Source: Planctomycetaceae bacterium
GTDB taxonomy: Bacteria > Planctomycetota > Planctomycetia > Pirellulales > Pirellulaceae
Direction: 5' to 3'
Assembly (NCBI GenBank): GCA_002709225.1
Contig: PAQH01000127.1
Coordinates: forward strand, 1 to 64,000
DNA length: 64,000 bases
Positions 1-8,324 of this stretch are shown in pieces. The position numbers were made by a program, and so were the translations under genes. The stretch's first letter is position 1; each line of letters opens with the position of its first letter. The notes below the pieces were generated by a model. The model did not search any database. It was given only the letters and a program-made list of their open reading frames with translations, and was not told the DNA's origin.

Positions 1-54
1 GATGTGATCGTGACGATTGTAACAGCTAACGAGGACAAACTCCACGCGAAGTAG
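1..54 (+). CDS. 3' end of an unidentified gene (partial)
   Basis: The frame starting at base 1 is open for 17 codons and ends at a TAG at 52-54. It reads as an ordinary protein tail (DVIVTIVTANEDKLHAK). The 5' part lies outside the window, so no family can be named. The following gene lies about 155 bases downstream on the same strand. The call rests only on residue composition and position; a chance open frame of this length is possible. Confidence 0.35.
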   Translation, partial: DVIVTIVTANEDKLHAK

Positions 55-209
55 GTCGCGAATGGCAAAGGTCTTTCGTGGGGAAATTGGACCGCCTCCG
101 CTCGGGCGAAGGCCGATTGAGGGAGTCTTGTTGGCGTGGGAGGTGTATAGTGGAAGGCGATTTTAGACACGTTACGGGTAGCCGAACGGCAGAAAATAGG
201 CACAGGTAC

Positions 210-2555
210 ATGCTGCGAGATCGTGTAGTATCGCGAAGCTTATCGATTTCCAGGCTGGTGACATGCTGGCTGGTGACATTGTCCGCCCCCGCCGCTGAGG
301 ACCGCACGGCTCCTGTTCGGGAAGTGCTCCTGGAACGCTGTGGGGCGTGCCATGATGGAGACGCGCGACGTGGAGGTCTTAACCTGGTCGGTTTGTTAGA
401 CGGTTTTAGTCCGTGGGGGGATCGAGAGGCATGGATCAAGGTTGAAAACGCCATCAGGGAGGGAAAGATGCCACCCGCAGGCGAAACGCCATTACTGCCT
501 GCGGAAACGGAGCAGTTTCAAGACTGGTTTGGTGATGCGTTTGTCACCCCGGGTGGTGTCCAGCACGCGGGCCCCGGCTTCCCGCGGCGACTTACGCGCG
601 AAGAGCTACAGAACACACTGGAGGATCTACTGTATGTCCAAATTCGGGAGACGGTCACGAACAGTCGTCTGCACGTGATCCCGGATAATGTGGTAGAAAA
701 ATTCTTCCCCCCCGGTGTTCTGGGCGCGTCGGGATTTTCCAACGACGCACGCACCCTGAGCAAAGGGTTGGTCGACATCCAAACCTACGCCCGGTGTTTA
801 GGACGCGTGTTGGCGTTGCTAGATGCCAACCCGAAAGCCCGCCGGAGGTTGTTCGGACGGGAGACGCTGCCAGACGACGTACCGGTAGCGGAGGCGCAAA
901 AGATCCTGCGCAGGTTTGGCCAGGCTGCTTACCGACGCTCGATGACTCCGCCAGAACTGGCTGCCGTGGTTGACGTGTATCGGCAACGTGTCGCTGACCA
1001 TTCGCCCTACGAGGCGATTAAGTCCGCGTACCTTGCCACACTGCTTTCGCCATCGTTCTTATTCCGGTTTGAACGGCCCGCTGCTGGCCCAACGCCGGTG
1101 GTCGGAGAGGAACTCGCCGTTCGTTTGGCCTACTTCCTCTGGTCCGCGCCACCTGATGAAGCGTTGCTCAAAGCGGCGCAGGCAGGCAGATTGCATGAGT
1201 CGGCCATGCTCGTTGAGCAAGTTCGCCGCATGCTAGCCGACCCCAAAAGAATCGCCTTGGCTGAGAATCTAGGCGGTGAATGGTTCGGCTACAAACCGTT
1301 GCGACAGCGGAGCTCGGTGAACAAACGCAGTGACAAAATGGCTGGCTTCTACCGTACGCAGTATGAAGAAGCGCTCTTGTTTTTTGATAGTCTGATCCGA
1401 TTTAACCAACCTGTCTTTCGGATGGTTGATGCGGATTGGGGTTTTCTGAATGGACACCAAGCAGGAATTTACCGCATTCAGACGGAGAAGAAGGTGTTTG
1501 CAGGGGTCGCGGCGTTGCCCCCCATCAATATTCACTACCGAGATGAGAAACGAACGATTGCCAATGGGAATTACGAATACAAACACGCACCACTGACGCT
1601 AGTCAGGTGGGGCGACCCGGACCGGGGCGGGCTGGTAACCTTGGGATCGACAATGAGTGTGACATCCACGCCGAATCGCACCAGCCCGATTCGGCGTGGT
1701 GTGTGGGTTATGGAACGTATTCTCGGGGTCCATTTTGAGATTCCCGATGATGTTCCCGACCTGGAAGCCACGCAGAAAAAGGCCGAAAGTCAACGTCTCA
1801 ATCTGACACATAATGAAATCTTGAGGTTGCACTCGGCGCAACCTGGATGTTCCACCTGCCATCAATACATCGACCCCATTGGCTTCGGTTTGGACACGTT
1901 TGACCAATTGGGGATCGGCAGGGCAGATCCGACGGCGGCGGCGGGTGAGGTACTGCGCTGGACTCCCGGGGAGACGCCGAAAACGTACGCCGATCACGCC
2001 TGGTCGCTGGTCAAACCGTTGGCGGCACTGAAGCAATACCGCATTCGTTTCCAATGGAAGAAAGGACGGCACCGCCTTGATATTCGTAAAGTGCGGCTGC
2101 AGGCCGGCGACGTAACGGTAGCGGACAACCACTTCGGTTTCACAGGGAATCGGAGTCGCGAGAACACCTGGGTTTTCCAGATTCCAGCAGACGCGCCCCA
2201 GCGGGGTTGGAAATTGACCGCGGAAATACAGGGGAATGGTGGAACCGATTCCCACGGAACGATCCTGGTGTCGGGGCCAAACGATCGTGGCGAACGATAC
2301 CGGTTGCCCAATGGTCGCACGTTTTCGGCACCGTCGGAACTCAAGCAGTTGCTTTTGTCGGATTATCGTGACAAGATCGTCGATAATGCGGTACACCGAG
2401 TGTTAGCTTACGCGTTAGGGCGGGGAATTGACCCAGTGGATCGCCCCGCAATCAAGAAAATCAAGCAAGCCATTGGCGCGCGCGAATTTCGCATGCAGGC
2501 GCTGCTTGAAGCGGTCGTGTTGAGTTACCCATTTCGTCACAAGGAAAACCGATGA
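210..2555 (+). CDS. DUF1592/DUF1588/DUF1585 planctomycete cytochrome-type protein
   Basis: Exported multidomain protein of about 781 residues. The ATG at 210 is preferred over one at 78 because it places a signal peptide (hydrophobic stretch ending near APAAED) at the N-terminus. A haem-type CGACH motif lies at residues 44-48. DUF1587 follows (around PRRLTREELQNTLEDLL), then DUF1595, DUF1592 (RLAYFLWSAPPDEALL) and DUF1588 (SPIRRGVWVMERILG, with a second CSTCH at about 547-551 followed by YIDPIGFGLDTFD). DUF1585 closes the protein (VHRVLAYALGRG). A beta-rich block of roughly 130 residues sits between DUF1588 and DUF1585. The stop overlaps the start of the DUF1552 gene (ATGA), so the two are translationally coupled, a common planctomycete pair. 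Role unproven; an extracytoplasmic electron-transfer or polymer-degrading complex is inferred. Confidence 0.9.
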   Translation: MLRDRVVSRSLSISRLVTCWLVTLSAPAAEDRTAPVREVLLERCGACHDGDARRGGLNLVGLLDGFSPWGDREAWIKVENAIREGKMPPAGETPLLPAETEQFQDWFGDAFVTPGGVQHAGPGFPRRLTREELQNTLEDLLYVQIRETVTNSRLHVIPDNVVEKFFPPGVLGASGFSNDARTLSKGLVDIQTYARCLGRVLALLDANPKARRRLFGRETLPDDVPVAEAQKILRRFGQAAYRRSMTPPELAAVVDVYRQRVADHSPYEAIKSAYLATLLSPSFLFRFERPAAGPTPVVGEELAVRLAYFLWSAPPDEALLKAAQAGRLHESAMLVEQVRRMLADPKRIALAENLGGEWFGYKPLRQRSSVNKRSDKMAGFYRTQYEEALLFFDSLIRFNQPVFRMVDADWGFLNGHQAGIYRIQTEKKVFAGVAALPPINIHYRDEKRTIANGNYEYKHAPLTLVRWGDPDRGGLVTLGSTMSVTSTPNRTSPIRRGVWVMERILGVHFEIPDDVPDLEATQKKAESQRLNLTHNEILRLHSAQPGCSTCHQYIDPIGFGLDTFDQLGIGRADPTAAAGEVLRWTPGETPKTYADHAWSLVKPLAALKQYRIRFQWKKGRHRLDIRKVRLQAGDVTVADNHFGFTGNRSRENTWVFQIPADAPQRGWKLTAEIQGNGGTDSHGTILVSGPNDRGERYRLPNGRTFSAPSELKQLLLSDYRDKIVDNAVHRVLAYALGRGIDPVDRPAIKKIKQAIGAREFRMQALLEAVVLSYPFRHKENR

Positions 2556-3826
2556 GTCATAACTACCTGGTCCCCAGGCGTAGTTTTTTGCGGGGCGTGG
2601 GTGTCTGCCTGTCGTTGCCCGCGCTGGAAATCATGAGTCCAGCGATCGGCGGAGTTACTGGGCGGACGGCGACCCGAATTCCACGGCGATTGGGAGTTTT
2701 TCACAAAGGGAACGGCATTGATCCGGAGGGCTGGGAGGCAAGTGGTGCCGAGACGGAGTTTTGTTTATCGAGAAATCTCGAGTCACTGAATCCGTTCATC
2801 GACGATGTGGTCGTGCTCTCGAATGTCAGTAATCAATCCAAGGGTGACCACTACGGCGCAATGCCTCTATTTATGACGGGGGTGCAAAATCACAGCCCGC
2901 AGCAGACATTCGACCAGGTCATCGCGGATCACATCGGTGCAACCACGCAATTCAAATCGTTCCAGCTCTCAGCCGAGCCAGTCGATGTTCGCTCCACGAC
3001 CCTCAATAGCCTGGCCTACGACGCTGAAGGGCGGGCTCGTTTTGTGGAACGGAATGCCCAGTTCGCTTTTGATCGCCTTTTTCGCGGTCTAGGTGATGCG
3101 GGAGTTCGGGCAGAACTCAGTAGCGTCTTGGACGCAGTCCGCGACCCGACGGCGGCCCTCTTAAAACGCGCGAGTCGTTTGGATCGGGCGGTGATCGGGA
3201 ACTACCTCGACTCGGTCCGCGATGTCGAGCTGGCGATCCAACGCCAGGAAGCGGACGGTCCGGTGCGGCCCCATCTCGACGAGGTTGAGAATGTGGTGGA
3301 CCTGGCGGATTTCCCGTCCAAGATGAAAACCATGATGGATCTGGTAGCACTTGCTTTCTGGACGGACGCCACACGTGTGGCATCCTGCATCATGGCGTTG
3401 GAGAGTAGCCGCCGGATTCACGATTTCTTGGGATTGAAGGCGGATTTTCACTGGTCATCACATTTCGAGAAGAATGCCACGTTGGCGAATGAGTTCAACA
3501 CGGCTAACGCTTGGTACGTATCGCAATTTGCTGCTGCGATTGCCAAGATGAAGTCGCTAAAAGAGTACGACGGCACGAGTGTATTTGACCACAGCGTCCT
3601 GATGTTCGGCTCGGGGTTGAGCCATGGTGGCCAACATACTGGTTCGAACCTGCCCATCGTACTCGCCGGCGGGGCTCAGAGTGGCTTGAACACTGGGCGG
3701 TTGTTGCGTTATCCGAAACAGCCACCGCACGCGAACTGCCTGTTGACACTGATCAGGCATTTTGGTGTCCAGCAAGATCAGTATTCCAATTCGACCGGCA
3801 CGCTCGACCGGCTCTGCCGTGTCTAA
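2552..3826 (+). CDS. DUF1552 twin-arginine exported protein
   Basis: Protein of 424 residues that starts inside the stop of the preceding DUF1592-type gene (ATGA overlap). The N-terminus carries a Tat signal, RRSFLRG followed by a hydrophobic stretch (VGVCLSLPALEIM). The body matches the DUF1552 family: a VLSNVSNQ-type segment, GDHYGAMPLFMTGV, and a C-terminal LMFGSGLSHGGQHTGSNLP block followed by a short cap. DUF1552 proteins are the usual partners of DUF1592/DUF1588/DUF1585 proteins and resemble DUF1501 proteins. Their enzymatic role is unknown. The gene ends facing the aldo/keto reductase gene, 70 bases away. Confidence 0.88.
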   Translation: MSHNYLVPRRSFLRGVGVCLSLPALEIMSPAIGGVTGRTATRIPRRLGVFHKGNGIDPEGWEASGAETEFCLSRNLESLNPFIDDVVVLSNVSNQSKGDHYGAMPLFMTGVQNHSPQQTFDQVIADHIGATTQFKSFQLSAEPVDVRSTTLNSLAYDAEGRARFVERNAQFAFDRLFRGLGDAGVRAELSSVLDAVRDPTAALLKRASRLDRAVIGNYLDSVRDVELAIQRQEADGPVRPHLDEVENVVDLADFPSKMKTMMDLVALAFWTDATRVASCIMALESSRRIHDFLGLKADFHWSSHFEKNATLANEFNTANAWYVSQFAAAIAKMKSLKEYDGTSVFDHSVLMFGSGLSHGGQHTGSNLPIVLAGGAQSGLNTGRLLRYPKQPPHANCLLTLIRHFGVQQDQYSNSTGTLDRLCRV

Positions 3827-3896
3827 CGAGCCGTCCGCCGGACAGGGGACAACGGCCCCGGTCGCGATCGCATGTCAGCGTGTTCGTACAGGGGTG

Positions 3897-4802
3897 TTAG
3901 GCTCCATGGAATCGCCGCCACGTCGCCACTCGTGAGGTGATTTCCGCGACGAGATCAGGGGCCAGGGGACCGGCGGCCACCGCCGCGAGGTTTTCCGCGA
4001 GGTGGCCCGGATTACAAGTGCCCACGATGGTGGTGTGGCATTCCGGGTGCGACAGGGTGTACCGTAGAATCAGCGTAGCGGGGGTCATGCCGTCTGGCAG
4101 CAGTGATTGCAGTTGGGCGCCGGCCCAGACATCATTGAGCTGAGGCCGTTGTATTTCTGCTTCCGGTCCACCCTGGGCAATTCCCCCACGGAGGATGATG
4201 CCCGCACCGGACGCTGCAGCGCGATGGATCAATTGGTGGTGCTTTGGCGCCAGGCACGAATAGGGAATTTGGAATGTGTCGAATACCTTGAGATCGATCA
4301 GGGCTGGTAAGTCTGGCAGTGAACTGGAAACGCCGATGAACTTGACGACGCCTTCCGTTCTGTAGTCCAACAGCAAGTCAATCAGACCCTCACGTTGCAG
4401 CGTCACAGCATCGCCGCCATGAAACTGCAGCAGGTCAATGTGGTCGGTTTTCAGCCGTGATAGGCTATTGTCGAGATTCCGTTTGACGACTTCCTTGCTC
4501 CAGGTGTGTGACACTTCCAGGTGATCATCATGTTGGATGTAGTCGCATCCACATTTGGTGGCGAGATAGTACTCATCGCGGCGAGAACTGATATACCTTC
4601 CAATCCGTTCTTCACTGATTCCATAATCGGGAGCGGTGTCGATAAAATTGATCCCCGCGTTAAGCACGGAATTCAGGATCTGCTCGGTGAGTTCATCATC
4701 GACGACGCGGATGCCCCAGGTCCGAGGCCCGCGGATGCCCATAGCGCCATAGCCAAGTTGGGTAACCTGAATTCCTGTCGAGCCAAGATTCCTGGTGATC
4801 AT
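3897..4802 (-). CDS. Aldo/keto reductase family oxidoreductase
   Basis: Cytosolic TIM-barrel NAD(P)H-dependent oxidoreductase of 301 residues, the normal family length. The catalytic tetrad is visible: Asp55 and Tyr60 in DTAPDYG, Lys83 in LATKCG and His128 in LLQFHGGD. The family signature around KEVVKRNLDNSLSRLKTDHIDLL is present. The C-terminal part has the usual cofactor loop (TIVGTCNPGHLAENL). The substrate cannot be told from sequence. The start overlaps the stop of the upstream DsbA-like gene by four bases (ATGA), so it is the last gene of a three-gene minus-strand operon. The operon may be redox-related given its thioredoxin-fold neighbour. Confidence 0.93.
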   Translation of the reverse strand: MITRNLGSTGIQVTQLGYGAMGIRGPRTWGIRVVDDELTEQILNSVLNAGINFIDTAPDYGISEERIGRYISSRRDEYYLATKCGCDYIQHDDHLEVSHTWSKEVVKRNLDNSLSRLKTDHIDLLQFHGGDAVTLQREGLIDLLLDYRTEGVVKFIGVSSSLPDLPALIDLKVFDTFQIPYSCLAPKHHQLIHRAAASGAGIILRGGIAQGGPEAEIQRPQLNDVWAGAQLQSLLPDGMTPATLILRYTLSHPECHTTIVGTCNPGHLAENLAAVAAGPLAPDLVAEITSRVATWRRFHGA

Positions 4803-5443
4803 GGTTGTGGGGGTCCGTTTGAGTGAGCGGGTGGAGTGCGCGGTCGTGCGCCGGCCGCCTGGAGAAATGTGGCAAGAACCTCATAGGACTGCGCGCCAAC
4901 AAGGGCCCGCTTGCCTGTCACGAACGTTGGAACACTGGTAACGCCCAGGAGTCGGGAGCGTTCCCAGTCCGCATCGACGGCGGTGCGGAAGCGGCCGGTG
5001 GTCAAGGCCGCACGAGCCTTATCCGCCGGCAGACCGAAATCGTTGGTGATTTGAACCAGGTTGTCGATGTCGGCGAGGTTGACGTTGTTCACGAAATAGG
5101 CCTGGTAAAGGGCATCGTGGATCGCCAATTCGCCCGTTTCCCGCTCTCCCCACTTCGCCAGCTCTTGGGCGAGGCGAGTATTGAATGTGTGGGTACGGTT
5201 GCCGTAGGGTAGCCCCTCCTGCTGCATGCGGTGCTGCAGCTGGGTTTGCGCAGCAGGGATGTCGATATTGCGCCCGGCAAACAAATCTTCTAGGGTCAGG
5301 CCTTCCGGAGGTGTGTCGGGATGCAAAGGAAAATGCCGATAACGCAATCGGACGTTAAAGTTAGTCTGCAGTTGTTTGACACGCACGGTGCACAGATAGC
5401 ACCAGGGTCAGACATAGTCGGTAAAGAGTTCCAGCGTAAGCAT
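4799..5443 (-). CDS. DsbA/FrnE-like thiol oxidoreductase, probable selenoprotein (in-frame TGA at 5408-5410)
   Basis: DsbA-family (FrnE-like, PF01323 type) oxidoreductase of 214 codons. The ATG at 5443 opens MLTLELFTDYV, then an in-frame TGA at codon 12 (bases 5410-5408), then PWCYLCTVRVKQL and an uninterrupted frame to the stop at 4799. Family members read (F/T)-(S/T)-D-x-(V)-C-P-W-C here, so the TGA falls exactly on the first, nucleophilic Cys of CPWC. Substitution by selenocysteine (U-P-W-C) is the simplest reading. Other family marks are intact: the GLPYGNRTHTFNTR region, the helical insert and the cis-proline loop GVTSVPTFV. The only in-frame restart after the TGA is a GTG at 5386, which would remove the active site. 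TGA is a normal stop elsewhere in the window. Alternatives are a nonsense mutation or a base error. No SelA/SelB/SelD or tRNA-Sec gene is in the window. Confidence 0.8.
5366..5410 (-). promoter_or_regulatory. Candidate bacterial SECIS element after the in-frame TGA
   Basis: The mRNA directly after the TGA can fold. A perfect 5-bp stem GGUGC/GCACC with loop UAUCUGU starts 5 nt after the TGA. An alternative hairpin GCAC/GUGU with loop CGUGC has its loop about 20-25 nt downstream of the TGA, with a G among the first two loop bases. The second placement better fits the usual position of bacterial SECIS apical loops, but its stem is short. Neither was computed; both were paired by eye. Confidence 0.35.
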
Positions 5444-5459
5444 GGGGCAGCCTGTGGTT

Positions 5460-6104
5460 TCAGAGAGGGAGGTGGAGTATGAATTCGGCGGTCATGCGGA
5501 CGGCCTGGTCCCAATTGTGTTGGCGTGTGCGGCCACTTCTTTTGCGAGGCACCAGGTCATGATCTCCGTCGGTTAGCCATTGGACCTGGATCCGATCGGA
5601 GAGCGCGTAGGTCGCAACCTCGTGTTTGTTCCCTAGTCGATCACGTTCACCTTGGAGGATGAGAGTGGGCACACGAAGAGTTTGGAGATGCGCAGTGCGC
5701 AGGCGGTCGGGGCGGCCCGCGGGATGAAAGGGGTAGCCCAGGCACACTAAACCGGCGACTGGCATCTCGTCGGCGACTAAACTGGCAATCCGCCCACCCA
5801 AGGACTTGCCGCCAATGACCAACGTTTCCGCAGGGAAAGCGTGGATGACCTCCTGCCAGCATTCACGTAACACCGTTTCATGGTCGGGCGGCCTCCGCAC
5901 CCCGGTTTCTGTTGTTCGCGTCATGTAGGGAAATTCGAAGCGCGTGACGCGAATTCCGGAGTCGCCAAGGCCAGTGGCGACAGTACGCATAAATTCACTC
6001 CCCATTCCCGCACCGGCACCGTGGGCCAAAAGTAGCGTGTGGGTTGCGTGACGAGGGCCGTCGTTTATGACCGTGATTCGCGTTTGTCTGGTGCGACGCG
6101 ACAT
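5460..6104 (-). CDS. KANL3/Tex30-like alpha/beta hydrolase
   Basis: Alpha/beta-hydrolase fold protein of 214 residues. It shows the oxyanion segment LLLAHGAGAGMGSEFM, the nucleophile elbow GGKSLGGR (Ser near residue 100), an acid-bearing strand in LILQGERDRLG and a C-terminal His in DGDHDL. The pattern matches the KANL3/Tex30 group of small cytosolic hydrolases, whose bacterial substrates are unknown. There is no signal peptide. An AAAGGA ribosome-binding site precedes the ATG. It is the first gene of an operon with the DsbA-like gene (16-base gap) and the aldo/keto reductase. Confidence 0.9.
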   Translation of the reverse strand: MSRRTRQTRITVINDGPRHATHTLLLAHGAGAGMGSEFMRTVATGLGDSGIRVTRFEFPYMTRTTETGVRRPPDHETVLRECWQEVIHAFPAETLVIGGKSLGGRIASLVADEMPVAGLVCLGYPFHPAGRPDRLRTAHLQTLRVPTLILQGERDRLGNKHEVATYALSDRIQVQWLTDGDHDLVPRKRSGRTRQHNWDQAVRMTAEFILHLPL

Positions 6105-6739
6105 CCCCGATTCCTTTCGCTGTTACCAGAGATGTGGAGGTCTAGGGGGAATGTGGACTGGCCTGACGTAGTGATACGTAACGAACGGGGGAGAGTGTGG
6201 CGTGGCCAGCACGCCCGCGGCGGGACGTGGTCAGATAGCGCATGGGCCATTGTGACGGTCGGTGCTCTGGTTGCCTAGTTGCCAATTGGGCAGTCGTGGC
6301 CGTTAACGAAACGAGTCGGGCCGGGCTTGGGATTCGGTAGTCTGCTGTCTCGCGACATGCACAAGGTGGGTGTGCGAGCAAACGAGGTGGTCATTACACG
6401 CTTCCATTCACCGGGTTAAGAGACCACAGGTAGGGCGTACACACATCCCTGCTACCTTAAGGCACACAGGTAAAGTTCGTTTGCATGCCGGTAGCGTTCT
6501 GTGCAGCGTCGAGCTGTTGGCGCATTGGAGCCGGCACCGGCGTTTAGGCCCCGCTGGAAACGCGGGCACGCTGGGGTCTCGGCGCTGGAACCATGTGCAG
6601 TGGGCGCCGGATGGGGTGAGCAGCAGCGTTCGTTTATGATGCCGAACTGTAGACAGTGTCATCATGCATCGCGGGGGAGGCGAATGAAGCCACCTGTGCT
6701 GGTGGTGTGAGGTAGGCTGCATGGCTAGGGGAAGTATTG
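6105..6739. other. 635-base gap without a convincing gene; some hairpin potential
   Basis: This gap separates divergent genes. The open frames here have no recognisable protein character. Local inverted repeats are visible: AGGTAGGG at 6428-6435 pairs with CCC/TACCT at 6447-6457 across a 3-base bulge, and CCCGC/GCGGG around 6550-6566. No tRNA-like cloverleaf or known riboswitch motif was recognised. It presumably holds the promoters of both flanking genes and could hold a small RNA. Confidence 0.4.
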
Positions 6740-6970
6740 ATGAAGCGCAGTGGTAGTCAGACGATCCAGTTGGACCAATTTCTCAAATATGTCGGCGCGG
6801 TGGCCACTGGCGGGGAAGCAAAACGCTTGATTCAGGACGGGTTGGTTGAGGTGAACGGGGAGCGTGAGGTGCGGAGGAGACGGAAACTCGCCAGTGGTGA
6901 TGTCGTGACGTGCGCTGACAGCAACTACGAGGTCAGCTGGCCAGAGGGACCGGAACCGGCCGATCCGTAG
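6740..6970 (+). CDS. Small S4-domain RNA-binding protein
   Basis: Protein of 76 residues consisting almost only of an S4 RNA-binding domain of the YaaA/RlbA type. Visible parts are the IQLDQFLKYVG helix, the GGEAKRLIQDGLVEVNGE core and the basic RRRRKLASGDVV strand. Such proteins bind structured RNA and are linked to ribosome or translation quality control in other bacteria. The ATG at 6740 is preferred over a TTG three bases upstream; AGGGGAAG lies just before it. It stands alone, facing the amidohydrolase gene 56 bases away. Confidence 0.9.
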   Translation: MKRSGSQTIQLDQFLKYVGAVATGGEAKRLIQDGLVEVNGEREVRRRRKLASGDVVTCADSNYEVSWPEGPEPADP

Positions 6971-7026
6971 CGAAACACGACGCGCGCCGGGGCGGGCCTA
7001 CCTTGGCCACACAATGAGGAATAGAT

Positions 7027-7875
7027 TCAGTCCGCCAGTCCCAGTAGGCGGAGCGAGTCCCGCTGGATGACGTCTTCGATGGCCTCGGGCGATAGCCGTG
7101 GCAATGCTGTTCCAGTCAGTTGTTCGTTGAGTCGGCGCAGGTCGTGGATCGACGCGTCCACGGTGGTGAAGGGATAGTCGCTGCCAAAGAGAATCTTGTC
7201 CCAGACACCGTACTCCTGAACAAGCATCAGGCTGTGGTAGAGTTGAAAGGGGCGGTAATGCAGCGCACTGACATCGGCATACACATGCGGATGTTTGCGG
7301 ATCACCGCCACGCATTCATGTTCGTACGGGTGGCCAAGATGCGCCATGACTATTCTCACCTCCGGAAATCGGATGGCGACCCGGTCCAGGTGCCTGGGAA
7401 GCGTGCAGTCGAGTGGCGCCTGGGCGATAAACGTGGTTCCCGTGTGGAGCAGTACCGGTAATTGATGCGTGGTGGCGTACGACCACAGTGGATCGAGCCG
7501 TTCGTCGTCCGGCTGGAAACCGGCATACATGGAAAGAAGCTTGATACCCTGTAGTCCAAGCTCCTGATGACCTTCGCGTAATTCGCGCTCCCAGCCCGGC
7601 TGTGTGGGATCGACTGACAGAAAGCCGATAAGTTCCTTGGGATGGGCGGCGACGTAGTGCGCGACATAGTGGTCGTCCACCCATAATCCGCTCAGTCGCG
7701 CTTTGCCACCGAAAACAACTGTACGCTCCGCCAGAGTTGCGCCGGCTTTGTATTCATCATAGCGAACGGTCAGATCAACGGTCTCGCCAGCGCGGGCGCG
7801 TTGCGTTTGTTGTCGGAACGTGTCCTCGAAATGGAGCGGGTATTGCCAAGCGTGGCTGTGTACATCGACGATCAT
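7027..7875 (-). CDS. Amidohydrolase family (TIM-barrel) protein
   Basis: Metal-dependent hydrolase of 282 residues of the amidohydrolase-related (PF04909) type. It starts with the metal-binding strand MIVDVHSH, has LLHTGTTF and VMAHLGHPYEHE mid-protein, and the C-terminal GSDYPF motif holding the catalytic Asp. There is no signal peptide. Members act as decarboxylases or hydrolases on cyclic or aromatic acids, but nothing here identifies the substrate. It is monocistronic, convergent with the S4 gene. Confidence 0.9.
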   Translation of the reverse strand: MIVDVHSHAWQYPLHFEDTFRQQTQRARAGETVDLTVRYDEYKAGATLAERTVVFGGKARLSGLWVDDHYVAHYVAAHPKELIGFLSVDPTQPGWERELREGHQELGLQGIKLLSMYAGFQPDDERLDPLWSYATTHQLPVLLHTGTTFIAQAPLDCTLPRHLDRVAIRFPEVRIVMAHLGHPYEHECVAVIRKHPHVYADVSALHYRPFQLYHSLMLVQEYGVWDKILFGSDYPFTTVDASIHDLRRLNEQLTGTALPRLSPEAIEDVIQRDSLRLLGLAD

Positions 7876-8324
7876 GGCGAGGCCACTCCAGTTGCGGTCG
7901 CGGTGTGCCTCAAAGGATGGTTGGCGACGCGGTTTGGGGTCCGGACGAAAATCGGTAGGCGTTTGCTACTGTACTGCTGTGCGTTGGCATTGAAAATCCC
8001 GTCAGGTGTTTTGCCGGCGCTGAGTGCTCTGCTTGGGTCGCATACAGGGCGGCTCTCAAGGTTTTTTCAATGACGGCGGATTCCAGATCGATTTTAAGGG
8101 CTGCGCCAGAAATGGCGGTGAGATGGAGTTTCCTTTACGCAGATGGGTTGTTCGAGTGGTAACCGAGGCGGCGGGGTTCGCACGGCTGAGGAAGGCTGCG
8201 GTTCCCGTGGGTTGGCGACGGTGGCCGTCGATTAAGCTATTCTGTTACGGTCTGCTCGGGGCATGTTGGAAGGCCCCAAATCACGGGATACTCCATGGTG
8301 AGTGCTATCCATTTGGAAATACCT
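7876..8324. other. 449-base gap between divergent genes; no gene seen
   Basis: Frames running through this stretch continue from the antisense of the amidohydrolase gene and do not look like protein. No RNA gene or strong hairpin was recognised. It presumably contains the promoters of the amidohydrolase (minus) and the first DUF1549/DUF1553 gene (plus). Confidence 0.4.

Noticed and set aside
1599..2396. 265-codon minus-strand open frame
   Set aside because: Antisense to the DUF1588/DUF1585 part of the first complete gene, rich in Arg and Pro as usual for shadows in G+C-rich DNA.
5408..5410. TGA read as a sense codon through a changed genetic code
   Set aside because: Other genes in the window end with TGA at the expected place (for example at 2555, 4799, 42927 and 50479), so general reassignment does not fit; selenocysteine or mutation remain.
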